This document shows, one piece after another, positions 22,894 to 32,070 of a DNA stretch of 64,000 nt. The stretch comes from Phytophthora sp. 'mugwort'. Lineage: Eukaryota > Oomycota > Peronosporomycetes > Peronosporales > Peronosporaceae. The DNA lies in NCBI GenBank assembly GCA_033558025.1, contig JAUCEF010000010.1, positions 335,001-399,000 of the forward strand. The letters run 5' to 3'. The notes beneath the pieces were generated by a model. It saw only the letters and a program-made list of their open reading frames with translations, did not search any database and was not told the origin of the DNA. Position 1 is the first letter of the stretch. Every line of letters starts with the position of its first letter. The position numbers and the translations under genes are program-made.

Positions 22894-23122
22894 CTCAAAG
22901 TTGCCTGCGAGACCACATATATTTTAACTGACGGCTCAGGGTTCTCATTGATCCAATTTCACCAAGGTTTCAAGGACTGGCTGATAGCAATAATTTGTAT
23001 GGCTAGATGCTCTCAGAATAGTTACTTATATAAGATTTGTATTTGTCTACCAACAACTTTAGGGTGATTTTGTAGGATAAGCTTGAAGCTTGAAGTATGT
23101 ACTCAAAGAGTCCATTATCAGA

Positions 23123-23138
23123 GCTCATTTTCCAATTC
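23123..23138 (+). promoter_or_regulatory. Oomycete initiator-like element of the dehydrogenase gene
   Basis: GCTCATTTTCCAATTC lies 40-55 bp upstream of the start codon. It fits the oomycete core-promoter initiator consensus (GCTCATTYYNCAWTTT) at all but about one position. The equivalent site in the left copy reads ACCCACTTTCCAATTC. Confidence 0.6.
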
Positions 23139-23177
23139 CTCATCCACGACAAACGACTCCCGAACACTCCAACCGCA

Positions 23178-24326
23178 ATGCCCTCACCTACCAAGACTGC
23201 CCAGGTAAGCTGTTCTCGGTCGATCTTAACCCCACGAATCCATCTAACCTGTTTCGGTTGATGCTTGCAGAACATTTCATTCGTGCTTGAGAAAGTGGAC
23301 GTGGTCAAGTACGAGGACCGCCCGATGCCAGAGATCAAGGACCCGCACGACGTGATCGTCAACGTCCGCTACACGGGAATCTGCGGTAGCGATGTGCACT
23401 ACTACACACACGGCAGCATCGGCAAGTATGTGGTGGAGAAGCCCATGGTGCTGGGTCACGAGTCGGCCGGCGTCGTACACGCCGTGGGTTCGGCCGTCAA
23501 GTCACTCAAGGTGGGCGACGAGGTGGCCATGGAGCCGGGCGTGCCTTGCCGCCGCTGCGTGCGCTGCCTCGAAGGCAACTACAATCTGTGTCCGGACATG
23601 GCCTTCGCGGCCACTCCCCCGTATGACGGCACGCTGACCAAGTTCTACCTCATGCCGGAGGACTTTTGCTACAAGCTGCCACCCAACGTGAGCATGCAGG
23701 AGGGTGCACTGCTCGAGCCCACGGCGGTGGCCGTGCACTTCTGCCGTCTGGCCAAGGTGTATCCTGGTAACAGCGTCGTGGTTTTCGGCGTTGGTCCCGT
23801 GGGGATGCTGACCTGCAAGGTGGCCCGCCACGTGTTCGGTGCCACGACGGTCGTCGGCGTGGACGTCAACGAGAAGCGTTTCGCGTTCGCCAAGGAGCAC
23901 GGCGCCACGCACGTTTTCCAGAGTAAACCGGGTTCAACGCCACAGGAGACGGCCGAACAGATCATTGCGGAGTGCGGATTGGGTGAAGGTGCCGACGTCG
24001 TCATCGACGCCAGTGGGGCCGAGCCGTGCATCCAGGCAGCTGTCTACGTCGCCCGCAACGGCGCCTCGTACACACAGGGAGGTATGGGTAAGACGGACGT
24101 CCTGTTCCCCATTGGCATCATGTGCGGCAAGGAACTCCACGTGACCGGCAGTTTCCGCTACTCGGCGGGTGACTACCAACTGGCGCTCGACATGATCGCT
24201 AGCGGTAAACTGAGTGTCAAGGAGCTGATCTCCCAGACCGTTCCGTTCGAAGAGGCCAAAGAGGCGTTCGACAACGTGAAGCGTGGGAACGGCATCAAGT
24301 GGCTGATCGAGGGTCCCAAGAACTGA
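23178..24326 (+). CDS. Zn-dependent polyol (sorbitol/xylitol-type) dehydrogenase, source copy
   Basis: Exon 1 is 23178-23204, the intron is 23205-23270 (GTAAGC ... TTGCAG, 66 nt, phase 0) and exon 2 is 23271-24326, giving 360 residues. Without the intron a reader would start at a TTG inside the acceptor region; the spliced ATG is preferred because it gives a clean start just after a strong initiator motif. Enzyme type, zinc ligands and the GVGPVG cofactor loop are as described for the identical copy at 11745. The predicted reaction is sugar alcohol plus NAD to ketose. The stop codon is about 140 bp from the convergent PHD-finger gene, so the two transcripts probably overlap at their 3' ends. 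Confidence 0.92.
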
Positions 24327-24464
24327 GTTTGTGCACCCTGCTAACAGTCTTCAGCTCGTGCTGAAAGAACAATGTTTTTGTTAACCATTACTTGTTGGAT
24401 CGAGCTCCATTATCCACGTTGTTGCTGTTTGCTGTCACTTCTCTCGGCTATTTCTTCTTGCCAC

Positions 24465-27365
24465 TTACTGCGTAACGCCAGCAAGCTGCTGACGTGCAGC
24501 TGCTAGCTGCGTCGACGCCGAACGTATCATGCTGGGGACAGTGATCGCCACTGAAAGGTGACACACATTCGCACAGAAGCACAGCCACGTCTGCCTGTCC
24601 TTCGGCGACGGCTTGGGTGACGACTCCTTCAGCTTTAGATGGCGTCTCACGCCGTCGCCAGCGCAATACGACAGAGAAATCGGTGGCTGCTCGCTAGTCT
24701 TCCTGCGACGCTGCTGCTCCAACCAACGCTGCGCTTGATGTGCATCTATGCCAAAATGGTCACGAGTGTAGCGCGCACGCTTCCCCAGAGACTCGACCAG
24801 ACGTGTACGCACCACCAGCTCCAGGTCGCGAAAACTGCGTAAGGCCATCAGGTCCAGCAGTACGAAGGCAGGCGACTCAGACGAAGATTGCTCGTTTAAA
24901 TGACTCAGGTGTGTGCACTTGGACGTATCCCCATCATACTCGAGAGTCTGGACGAAGCACTTGATACTGCGTTTGTCCTGGCTGACCAGCAGACGACTGA
25001 CGGCATCCACACCGGGGCGACGTAAACCACTGTGGCCCAGCATCACAGTAGCTCTATAGAACGCAGGACGAAAGCTGGCGGCTCGAGCAGCCCAAGGAAA
25101 TGCATCAGCATCGACAGGAATCGGTGCCGGCTTTGGTCTCGATCCGTCAGCATCCTCCAGATATCGAAAAGCCTCACGCTTGAGCTCTTCTAGCAAAAGC
25201 GAAGGCATCTCCGCCAGCATCTTCTGCTTACGGGTCAGATGCTTTCGTTTCTGAGGCATCGTACGCGTGCTTGATGCCATGGGCGAGATATGAAGCGTGG
25301 CAGGTGCTGAAGCACTGCTCAGTGTAGCTCCTGGCTGGAGGAGGCTACGGGATAAGTTGGTAGGAGTAAATGTCGCTGTCTTCAAGCCAGCCGGCGTCTC
25401 GGTGTTGATTTTCTGCCGCTTCGCGTCGGCTCCTTTGATACCGTCAGTCGTGCGTTTACATGTGTTGCTATTCGCGTCAGGACCAATAGCAACGTCTGGG
25501 CCGCTTCTCGAGACTGCGGCAGTGGTAAAATTGACGGTGGAAATAGATGAAGCTTGAGACCAGGACTGGCTATCACTGTCTTGTTGTGTAGCTTGAGTGC
25601 CTGTCATTATCGTGTCCTGAGTGCTAGTCTGCGACTGCTGAACCGGAGAAGTTTCCTCTTGAACTACCTGCGGGTCACAAAGCATCACATTGTCCCCCAT
25701 AACGGTCGCACCATTGGGTTTCTCAGCTTTACCTTCGTGCAGACTCTTTCCAGCATTGGAGGGTCTCGTGGGGGCTCTCGCATGCGGAGAACCACTAGTA
25801 GGATTAGTGGCAGCAGCGCCACCACGATCTGAGGCGAGATTCGTCATGGGTTCGTCTCCATCTGCGTCCGCTGTCACTGCTTCAGAAACGTTCGCGCTGC
25901 CTGAAGTCTGCTGTCCGGGGCGAGTTCCACGGGTATCAATGAAGAGATAGCTGGGTGCTGAGTCTCCAAGTCCGTCATAATGGCGCGGCGCCGGTAGATC
26001 GTCAAACCGACGCCAACGTGCCAGTCCTTGCTCTGCATCGCTCCAAGCTTGAGCTGCCGTCACACCCAACGCGTGGAGACGTGCAGCAAATGATGCGTTA
26101 CTGGCACGCATGATGCGCTTCTCCTGAACATCATCGACATTGCCCTCCATCTGTCGTAGCTGGAGCTCCACCATCGCGTGATACTGCAAACAGTGGTGAA
26201 GGAGGTCCACTGGTCGAGTGAAGTCCGACGCCGTGGCGACTCGCAGCGCATACTGATTGGGCAGAACGAGCACGTTATCATCCGCGAACATCCGTACGCT
26301 CAGTAGTTGGTTGCCATGTCCGGGCGGCTCCGTCTCTTCGGCCGAGATGACCACTCCCCAATGGTTGGCAGCGTCAGGGGCCGCCTTCCTGGCACTAGAC
26401 GGCAGTAGCGCGTTGTTGAACTCGAGCACGAGCACAACGTCGCCGGCTGCCAGTCGCAGCCTCAACGAGTTGCTGGCGTCAGAGCTGCTGGTCGGGAACG
26501 TGGTGGTCTCAGCGTCATGACGGGGACACATGAAGAGGTTGGTCGGATCCAGGCCTCCAGTGTTCGTCGGTCCTGCCGTTGTCGCGCCGGTTCCTCTCGG
26601 ACAGCGCAAGTGTGTCATATGGTAACAGACAGAGCAGCTCTTGCAGCGTCTCACGTCCGTCTCCTGGGTGCCGCACGTCGCGCACGTGTGGCGTGGACAC
26701 ACGAAACCTGCGTGCACGGTCTCGTCCGCCTCGGTATCAGGTAGACACTGCCCGTGGAAATGATAGCCGCAGTCCAGCACCGTGCACTTCTTCATGCCAT
26801 TGGACTCGTGGCCCAGGAAGCCGCAACGCTGACAGCGATGGAGGCCCCGCAGACACTGCGCGCACTTCCAGCTGTCGGCCGCTTGTTTTCGCTCGGCCGC
26901 GGACAGCGACTGGCCCCCGGAGGGCGCTTGCAGCTGGTCTACGCAGTGCTGATGAGCGGATCGCGCGCAGCTGCCGCTGCAGTGCAGCAGCCCGCGGCCA
27001 CCGTTGCCGCACAGGAAGCAGGTGGACGGGAAGAGCGTCACGCTGGGCGTCGCCAGCACGCGAGCAGTGGTCCCGTTGCGCTGGCGCTTGGTCTTGCGTC
27101 CCGATGCAGAGTCGGAGGCGTCGGCGTCGGCGTCCGGCAGGTCGTTGACACGCGCGCACTCGTGTTCATGAAAGGTAATCTCGTGCGCAAGTGTGCCGGC
27201 TGCGTAGACGTGTAGACAGCGCGGACAGTGCGCAGCGGGCGAAGGGGAGCCGGGAGGAGATGGGGGAGACGACGAACAGGACGCCACATGTAGCGCAAAG
27301 GCCGTACCTGCCGCCGGAGAGAAGACCTCGAAGCACACGGGGCACGACAGCGTCGGGTCCGCCAT
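24465..27365 (-). CDS. NSD-type PHD-finger array protein, probable chromatin reader
   Basis: Intronless, 966 residues from the ATG at 27365. The frame stays open 42 codons further upstream, but that part overlaps the divergent promoter and is judged untranslated. Two small Cys/His zinc-binding motifs lie near residues 8-30 and 46-70. Three PHD-like fingers follow at about 116-282: CFLCGNGGRGLLHCSGSC, then WKCAQCLRGLHRCQRCGF, then HTCATCGTQETDVRRCKSC, ending with FMCPRH. The order and spacing match the PHD array of NSD/ASH1-type histone methyltransferases, but no SET domain is present. A conserved-looking region at about 310-420 contains NHWGVVIS. The middle is Ser/Thr/Ala-rich and likely disordered, and a basic KRKHLTRKQKMLAEMP segment starts the C-terminal domain, which I do not recognise. 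Nuclear location is inferred. Confidence 0.8.
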   Translation of the reverse strand: MADPTLSCPVCFEVFSPAAGTAFALHVASCSSSPPSPPGSPSPAAHCPRCLHVYAAGTLAHEITFHEHECARVNDLPDADADASDSASGRKTKRQRNGTTARVLATPSVTLFPSTCFLCGNGGRGLLHCSGSCARSAHQHCVDQLQAPSGGQSLSAAERKQAADSWKCAQCLRGLHRCQRCGFLGHESNGMKKCTVLDCGYHFHGQCLPDTEADETVHAGFVCPRHTCATCGTQETDVRRCKSCSVCYHMTHLRCPRGTGATTAGPTNTGGLDPTNLFMCPRHDAETTTFPTSSSDASNSLRLRLAAGDVVLVLEFNNALLPSSARKAAPDAANHWGVVISAEETEPPGHGNQLLSVRMFADDNVLVLPNQYALRVATASDFTRPVDLLHHCLQYHAMVELQLRQMEGNVDDVQEKRIMRASNASFAARLHALGVTAAQAWSDAEQGLARWRRFDDLPAPRHYDGLGDSAPSYLFIDTRGTRPGQQTSGSANVSEAVTADADGDEPMTNLASDRGGAAATNPTSGSPHARAPTRPSNAGKSLHEGKAEKPNGATVMGDNVMLCDPQVVQEETSPVQQSQTSTQDTIMTGTQATQQDSDSQSWSQASSISTVNFTTAAVSRSGPDVAIGPDANSNTCKRTTDGIKGADAKRQKINTETPAGLKTATFTPTNLSRSLLQPGATLSSASAPATLHISPMASSTRTMPQKRKHLTRKQKMLAEMPSLLLEELKREAFRYLEDADGSRPKPAPIPVDADAFPWAARAASFRPAFYRATVMLGHSGLRRPGVDAVSRLLVSQDKRSIKCFVQTLEYDGDTSKCTHLSHLNEQSSSESPAFVLLDLMALRSFRDLELVVRTRLVESLGKRARYTRDHFGIDAHQAQRWLEQQRRRKTSEQPPISLSYCAGDGVRRHLKLKESSPKPSPKDRQTWLCFCANVCHLSVAITVPSMIRSASTQLAAARQQLAGVTQ

Positions 27366-27562
27366 GACGAGTGGAAGGAAGATGCGGAAATGTCGTATCT
27401 GTGTGGTGTACCTAATGTAGTGGCTAACTGGTGTATATGTGTGAATGATGGCGCCTAAATTGTGCGCACCACTTTGACTTACGTTGTCCACATAACACTA
27501 CGTACGTATTGTGTTCATGTTATACTTTGAAGCCTGCCATTGTGAGCCACAGGACTGCAAAG
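27366..27562. promoter_or_regulatory. Shared divergent promoter
   Basis: Only 197 bp separate the start codons of the PHD-finger gene (minus) and the arginyl-tRNA synthetase gene (plus). Both promoters must lie here. No clear TATA box or strong initiator motif is visible. TGTTCATGTTATAC at about 27512 is a weak candidate start region for the plus gene. Confidence 0.6.
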
Positions 27563-29485
27563 ATGGCTGCGTCCCGAACGCCGCTGTCATGCGCGTGGCA
27601 TCTGCAGCAGGCGCTGCGTCGATCTCTTCAATTGTCACTACCTTCTGTGGACGCCGCGGCTCTGCCCACTGCATCGCTGGGCGTACGGCGTTCGGCGCAG
27701 AACGAGGCGGACTACCAGACGAGTCTGGCGTTGCAGTTGGGGAGCCGTCCAAGCAAGAAGACGAACAAGACGACGAAGATAGACGCTGCAACGCCCGAAA
27801 TGCTCGCTAGTGCCATTGTGGACAATTTATCTACAGTTGAAGAGCAAAAAGGTCCTTTATTGAAGCACGCGTTCGTCACCAAAGGCGGCTTCGTCAACCT
27901 TGTGCTGCATGACGCGTGGGTGGCTCAACAGGCGCTGGCAATGGCCACACAAGGCGTCCAGCCCGCTGTCCTCCCTCCGAGCCAGCAGAAGGATATTCTA
28001 GTGGACTTTGCTGCTCCCAATATGGGCAAGAAGCTGCACGTGGGTCACCTGCGGTCCTCTGTGCTGGGCGACACTATCTGCAACTTGCTCGAGTTCCGCG
28101 GCCACCGCGTGGCAAGGATCAGCCATACGGGTGACGTGGGTTCTGCACTGGCAACGCTCATTGTGGAGCTCATGGAGAAGCAGATGCCTCTGGAGACGCT
28201 GACGGACGCTCAGCTGGGTAAGTGCTACGAAGCGGGCAAGCGCAGACTCAACGGGAAGGTGGACGTCGTCTTTAAGCACGAGGTGGACGACGTGGTCCTG
28301 CAACTACAGCGACTTGGTACGGACGCTGGAGTGGACCCCAAAGTCTGCGAGACGTGGACGCGAGCGTGTCAAGTGAGTCGGGAAGCCTATCAACGCATCT
28401 TTGACCGGCTTCGAGTTACTGTCAAGGAACGTGGCGAGTCGACGTACATGCCAATGGTGCCGGGTGTTGTGAAGAAACTGGAGGAGAGTGGGCTGGCTGT
28501 GTCGTCACAAGGCGCACTAGGTATGTTCCTGGACGGCCCGGGCAAACCGCCCATGTTGATTCGCAAGAGCGACGGTGGCTTCCTCTACGCTACCGTCGAT
28601 TTGACCTGTCTGCACTCTCGTATTCGCGGATTCCCCGGTGTGGATTCCACTCAGTACGATGAGATCGTTTATGTAACTGACCAGAGCCAACAACTGCACT
28701 TCCAGCATTTGTTTGCAGCGGCACGGAAGGCTGGATGGACGAGTCGAAAGAGCAAGAGCGACGTGAAGCTGACGCATGCGCCGTTTGGATTGGTGCTGGG
28801 TCACGATGGTACAAAGCTCAGCTCACGTAACGGCGCGTTCGACTACCTAGAGGATCTACTGAATGGTGCGGCTGCTGAATGCTCGCGTCAGGCTTTGGCG
28901 TCTTCTACGACGGGGGTTGTCGCTAGCGAGCTCAGTTTGACGCAAGAGCAGGTTGAAGCTCAAAACCGTGTGATTGGTGACGCTGCTGTGCGATACTTCG
29001 AATTGGCTCAGCAGCGTGAACGCAACTACAAGTTTATCATGAGCAACGTGCTCAACCTCAAGGGCAACACGGGCGTGTACCTCATGTACGCGTCTGCTCG
29101 ACTGCAGGGGATTCTTCGCAAGGCTGGTGGACTGACGAACGGCCAGATGTCATGGGACTCCTTTCTGGGACTCTCAAGTGACAGTTTAGCAGCTCAAGAA
29201 GTACTAGCACAAGCCTCAATCGACTGGCATCCATCTGAACGAGCATTGGCGTTGCTGCTCGCCCAGTTTGATGACGAAGTGGCTGCTACAGTGACGCATC
29301 TGTACCCTCACTACTTGTGCGACTATCTCTTCCGTGTGGCTGGTCATTTCCACGGTTTCTATGAGAACTGCCGTGTGCTTCAAGACCCCCGCCAGGATAG
29401 TCGACTATTGCTCTGTGCCGCCACCGACGCCGTCTTGCGACGTGGTCTGCAGCTTGTCGGTGTGGAAGCTGTGGACCGCATGTGA
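27563..29485 (+). CDS. Arginyl-tRNA synthetase
   Basis: Intronless, 640 residues. Class I aminoacyl-tRNA synthetase that charges tRNA-Arg with arginine using ATP. The HIGH-type motif is HVGH at residues 159-162 within NMGKKLHVGHLRSS, followed by HTGDVGSALATLI. The KMSKS-equivalent is GTKLSSRNG at 416-424. Family-typical blocks GGFLYATVDL and IVYVTDQSQQLHFQH are present, and the C-terminal DALR anticodon-binding domain follows (NTGVYLMYASARLQGI). The start ATG is chosen over an upstream TTG. The first ~45 residues are Arg/Ser/Leu/Ala-rich with no acidic residues until about position 30, which could be a mitochondrial targeting sequence. Whether the product is mitochondrial, cytosolic or dual-targeted is unresolved. 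Confidence 0.92.
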   Translation: MAASRTPLSCAWHLQQALRRSLQLSLPSVDAAALPTASLGVRRSAQNEADYQTSLALQLGSRPSKKTNKTTKIDAATPEMLASAIVDNLSTVEEQKGPLLKHAFVTKGGFVNLVLHDAWVAQQALAMATQGVQPAVLPPSQQKDILVDFAAPNMGKKLHVGHLRSSVLGDTICNLLEFRGHRVARISHTGDVGSALATLIVELMEKQMPLETLTDAQLGKCYEAGKRRLNGKVDVVFKHEVDDVVLQLQRLGTDAGVDPKVCETWTRACQVSREAYQRIFDRLRVTVKERGESTYMPMVPGVVKKLEESGLAVSSQGALGMFLDGPGKPPMLIRKSDGGFLYATVDLTCLHSRIRGFPGVDSTQYDEIVYVTDQSQQLHFQHLFAAARKAGWTSRKSKSDVKLTHAPFGLVLGHDGTKLSSRNGAFDYLEDLLNGAAAECSRQALASSTTGVVASELSLTQEQVEAQNRVIGDAAVRYFELAQQRERNYKFIMSNVLNLKGNTGVYLMYASARLQGILRKAGGLTNGQMSWDSFLGLSSDSLAAQEVLAQASIDWHPSERALALLLAQFDDEVAATVTHLYPHYLCDYLFRVAGHFHGFYENCRVLQDPRQDSRLLLCAATDAVLRRGLQLVGVEAVDRM

Positions 29486-29914
29486 GGTAGGCCAAATACT
29501 ACGACATAATTGAATACTCTCGCAGCGCGAGGTCGTGACCCAAAATGGGCTGCCAATGGGTGACGTTTTCTCCAAGGAATATTAATACTTGTGCTTGGAT
29601 GTATCACGTTTTCGCCAAGCTCGTTTACCACACAACTTTTGAAAACCGACTAGATGATGCCGTTGTGAAACCACCGGAGTGACAAATGCTGACAGAGTAT
29701 CATGACTTCGGGCTAAAACGAGGTGAAGGATGCGATAATGCAGTAGCCTGTCAGGTTTGCCCTTTAACTTTAACGCGCAGTACGTACTCGAAGTATTATT
29801 TAGGAAGTCTCGTGTGGAAGGGAGCCGTGGTACATGTAGTAAAGGATGTTGGCCTCGAACTCCTTTGCAGGTCTCAAGTGAGGAGGTTGGCCAACAATAG
29901 CGCGATCGGAAGGC
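29486..29914. other. Intergenic
   Basis: No gene recognised. Short frames on both strands lack recognisable motifs. Confidence 0.45.
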
Positions 29915-29930
29915 GCTCATTTTTTTACTC
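29915..29930 (+). promoter_or_regulatory. Possible initiator of the hexose transporter gene
   Basis: GCTCATTTTTTTACTC, about 95-110 bp upstream of the first ATG, fits the first nine positions of the oomycete initiator consensus but not the CAWTTT half. Confidence 0.4.
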
Positions 29931-30023
29931 GACCCAATAAATAGCTCGGAATGGTGTCTACATTAAGAGTGAAAACATAGCTAGCATACGTTTCCTCTTA
30001 TGAGACGGTTCTACAGTCGATGA

Positions 30024-31874
30024 ATGCGTCCTAAGCTGCTTGGCACGGAATTGTCTCTCAAAAATAGTGCGATGAAACCATTCCGCCTGAAATTTAACTC
30101 ACGAGATGCCGCTGCACCGCAGCAACGACTGCGTCGCTCTCAAAACCCAAACTTCCCGTTCCAGCGCAAGCACAAGTCAATCGAGTCAAGTCTAAATACG
30201 TGTGAGAAAGAATCAAGCGGGATGTCGGCTGAGAACGAGAAGGTTCTCAAGCCTGAAGAGGTGACACCAAGCGTCCAAGCTCTGGAAGCTCCTCCACCAG
30301 TGATCGAGGACGCAAAGGAGACCCCATTGACTGCTCAAGATGCGACCGAAACAGCGTTGAACCCTGACGAGGAACCAGACCACCCGATCGAGGGCGTAGC
30401 GACTCGTAACTTGCCTCGTCATTATTCTCGCGCTGCCGTCGTTCAGCCCAAGTGGATCTTGTACACAAGTGTGCTGCTTGGCGTCACCATCTCGATGCAG
30501 TACGGTTGGTCGACGTCCCAGCTCAATTTTTCCAAGTTTAACGATGAGAAAGCGTGTAATGCCAAGGAAATTGCTCCAGGCACGTGCATCATGTTTCCTG
30601 GCCACACGAAAGCGCAATGGACGGTTGTAGTCAACGCGTGGGTCGTGGGTGGCATGATTGGCTCGCTCTTTGTGGGTAAAATCTCCGACCAAGTCGGCCG
30701 GAAGCGTGCGATGCTGTACAATTGCTTCTTTATCATCTCAGGAGCTGCGATCCAGGCGGCTGTGTCCAACATTTGGGCATTTGCCTTCGGTCGTTTCCTG
30801 GCTGGAATCGCGTCGGGTGCCTGTACCGGTTGCGTGGGCACGTACGTCAATGAGATTGCGCCTCCGCATCTCCGTTCCAAGCTCGGCATCGGTCTTCAGG
30901 GCGGTATCAACCTCGGTATTGTGCTGGTCGATACGACCCACTTCTACTTGGGTTTCCACGATGGCTGGCGTATTATTGCCGGTTTCCCTATCGTCTTGGC
31001 TGGAATTGTCCTCGCATTGTCACATTTCATGATGGTGGAGTCGCCTGTTTGGCTCTTGCTCCATGGACACCGTAAGGAGGCCGAGAAGGTGCTGGTACAG
31101 CTCTATGGCGAAGAGAATTTGAACACGGCGTTGTCGTGGATTAAGCCACAGAAGAAACCAGCGGACGTGGAGAAGCAGCAGCCGTGCTGGAGTGAAGTCG
31201 GCCACGAGACGGTCATCAAGGGCAAAGGTCTCACGTGGGCCGAATTGTTTGCAGTCGACATGCGTCGTCCTCTGGTCGTGGGTATGGGACTCGCTTGTAT
31301 GCAGAAGCTCACGGGTATTAACTCGATCTTCTACTACTCGTCCAGTCTGTTCGGTGGCATTGGTGTTGCAGATGGCCGTATCTGTAACATCATTGTAGCA
31401 ATCGTCAACTTGATCCCCACACTCTGCTCCGGCGTCGTCGCGGCCAAGTTCGGCAACCGTCCGATGATTCTCTTCAGTACCGTCGGCATGTGCCTCAGTT
31501 CCGTTGGTATCACGCTGTCGCTGGCGTACGACTCCCCTGAAGCGACAGTCGCTCTTGCTGCTGCATTCGTCTTCTCGTTCGCCATTTGTCTCGGCCCCAT
31601 CATGTTCGTGGTCGTCGCTGCTGTCGTCCCAGATCACGCTCGTGGGTCGGTCGTTTCTATCGGCATTTTCGTTGCCTGGGCCGCCAATCTGGTCGTCGGT
31701 ATCGGCTACCCGTACCTGGCGACGGCTCTGGAGACGTACAAATACGTCCCATTCGCCGTCATTTCCGCCCTTTCGACCGTTTTCGTCTACTATCTCGTCC
31801 CAGAGACGTCCAACTTGACCACCGCCGAGATCCAGGAAGTTTTCAAGAAGATCCGTGGCAATGGCCGCTTCTAA
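30024..31874 (+). CDS. GLUT-like sugar transporter (major facilitator superfamily)
   Basis: Intronless, 616 residues from the first ATG. In-frame ATGs at residues 17 and 67 (30222) are alternatives, and the last, MSAENEKVLKPEE, gives a more typical acidic cytoplasmic start. Twelve hydrophobic segments begin near residue 145. Signatures include GRKRAM (225-230) in the first cytoplasmic loop, RFLAGIASGACTGCVGTYV followed by NEIAPPHLRSKLG, a PESPRWL-like ESPVWLLL, the sugar-binding motif QKLTGINSIFYYSS (from 427) and a C-terminal PETSNLTTAEIQEVF replacing the usual PETKG. It should sit in the plasma membrane and move hexoses down their gradient or with protons. The N-terminal extension of 60-140 residues is longer than usual. 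Confidence 0.9.
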   Translation: MRPKLLGTELSLKNSAMKPFRLKFNSRDAAAPQQRLRRSQNPNFPFQRKHKSIESSLNTCEKESSGMSAENEKVLKPEEVTPSVQALEAPPPVIEDAKETPLTAQDATETALNPDEEPDHPIEGVATRNLPRHYSRAAVVQPKWILYTSVLLGVTISMQYGWSTSQLNFSKFNDEKACNAKEIAPGTCIMFPGHTKAQWTVVVNAWVVGGMIGSLFVGKISDQVGRKRAMLYNCFFIISGAAIQAAVSNIWAFAFGRFLAGIASGACTGCVGTYVNEIAPPHLRSKLGIGLQGGINLGIVLVDTTHFYLGFHDGWRIIAGFPIVLAGIVLALSHFMMVESPVWLLLHGHRKEAEKVLVQLYGEENLNTALSWIKPQKKPADVEKQQPCWSEVGHETVIKGKGLTWAELFAVDMRRPLVVGMGLACMQKLTGINSIFYYSSSLFGGIGVADGRICNIIVAIVNLIPTLCSGVVAAKFGNRPMILFSTVGMCLSSVGITLSLAYDSPEATVALAAAFVFSFAICLGPIMFVVVAAVVPDHARGSVVSIGIFVAWAANLVVGIGYPYLATALETYKYVPFAVISALSTVFVYYLVPETSNLTTAEIQEVFKKIRGNGRF

Positions 31875-32070
31875 GACACCAGAGCAGCATCATGATGAGC
31901 ATGATATTCGCATGAAAAATACCCCTTATAAACCCAAATACATTGATACATTTTCACTCTTTGAGATGGTCGATCGACCTAAATTTCTTGTACTTTTTTG
32001 AAGCCTATGAGCTGACAAATACACGATTTAACGCATGAAATTATACACTACGGGGGTGGCACTGCAGGCA
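31875..32070. other. Convergent 3' intergenic region
   Basis: 196 bp between the convergent stop codons of the sugar transporter and the ankyrin gene. No clear terminator or poly(A) signal was recognised. Confidence 0.4.

Larger units (their letters stand above)
23116..24586 (+). repeat. Right arm of the inverted duplication (inferred source copy)
   Basis: Reverse-complement match to 11486-12960. The 3' boundary lies inside the intact PHD-finger gene, so this arm sits in its original context. Differences from the left arm are confined, as far as I compared, to the intron (one base), the 5' leader and the 3' flank. Confidence 0.85.

Noticed and set aside
27366..27491. 42-codon N-terminal extension of the PHD-finger protein
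   Set aside because: Lies in the 197 bp divergent promoter; the next ATG begins directly before the first zinc motif.
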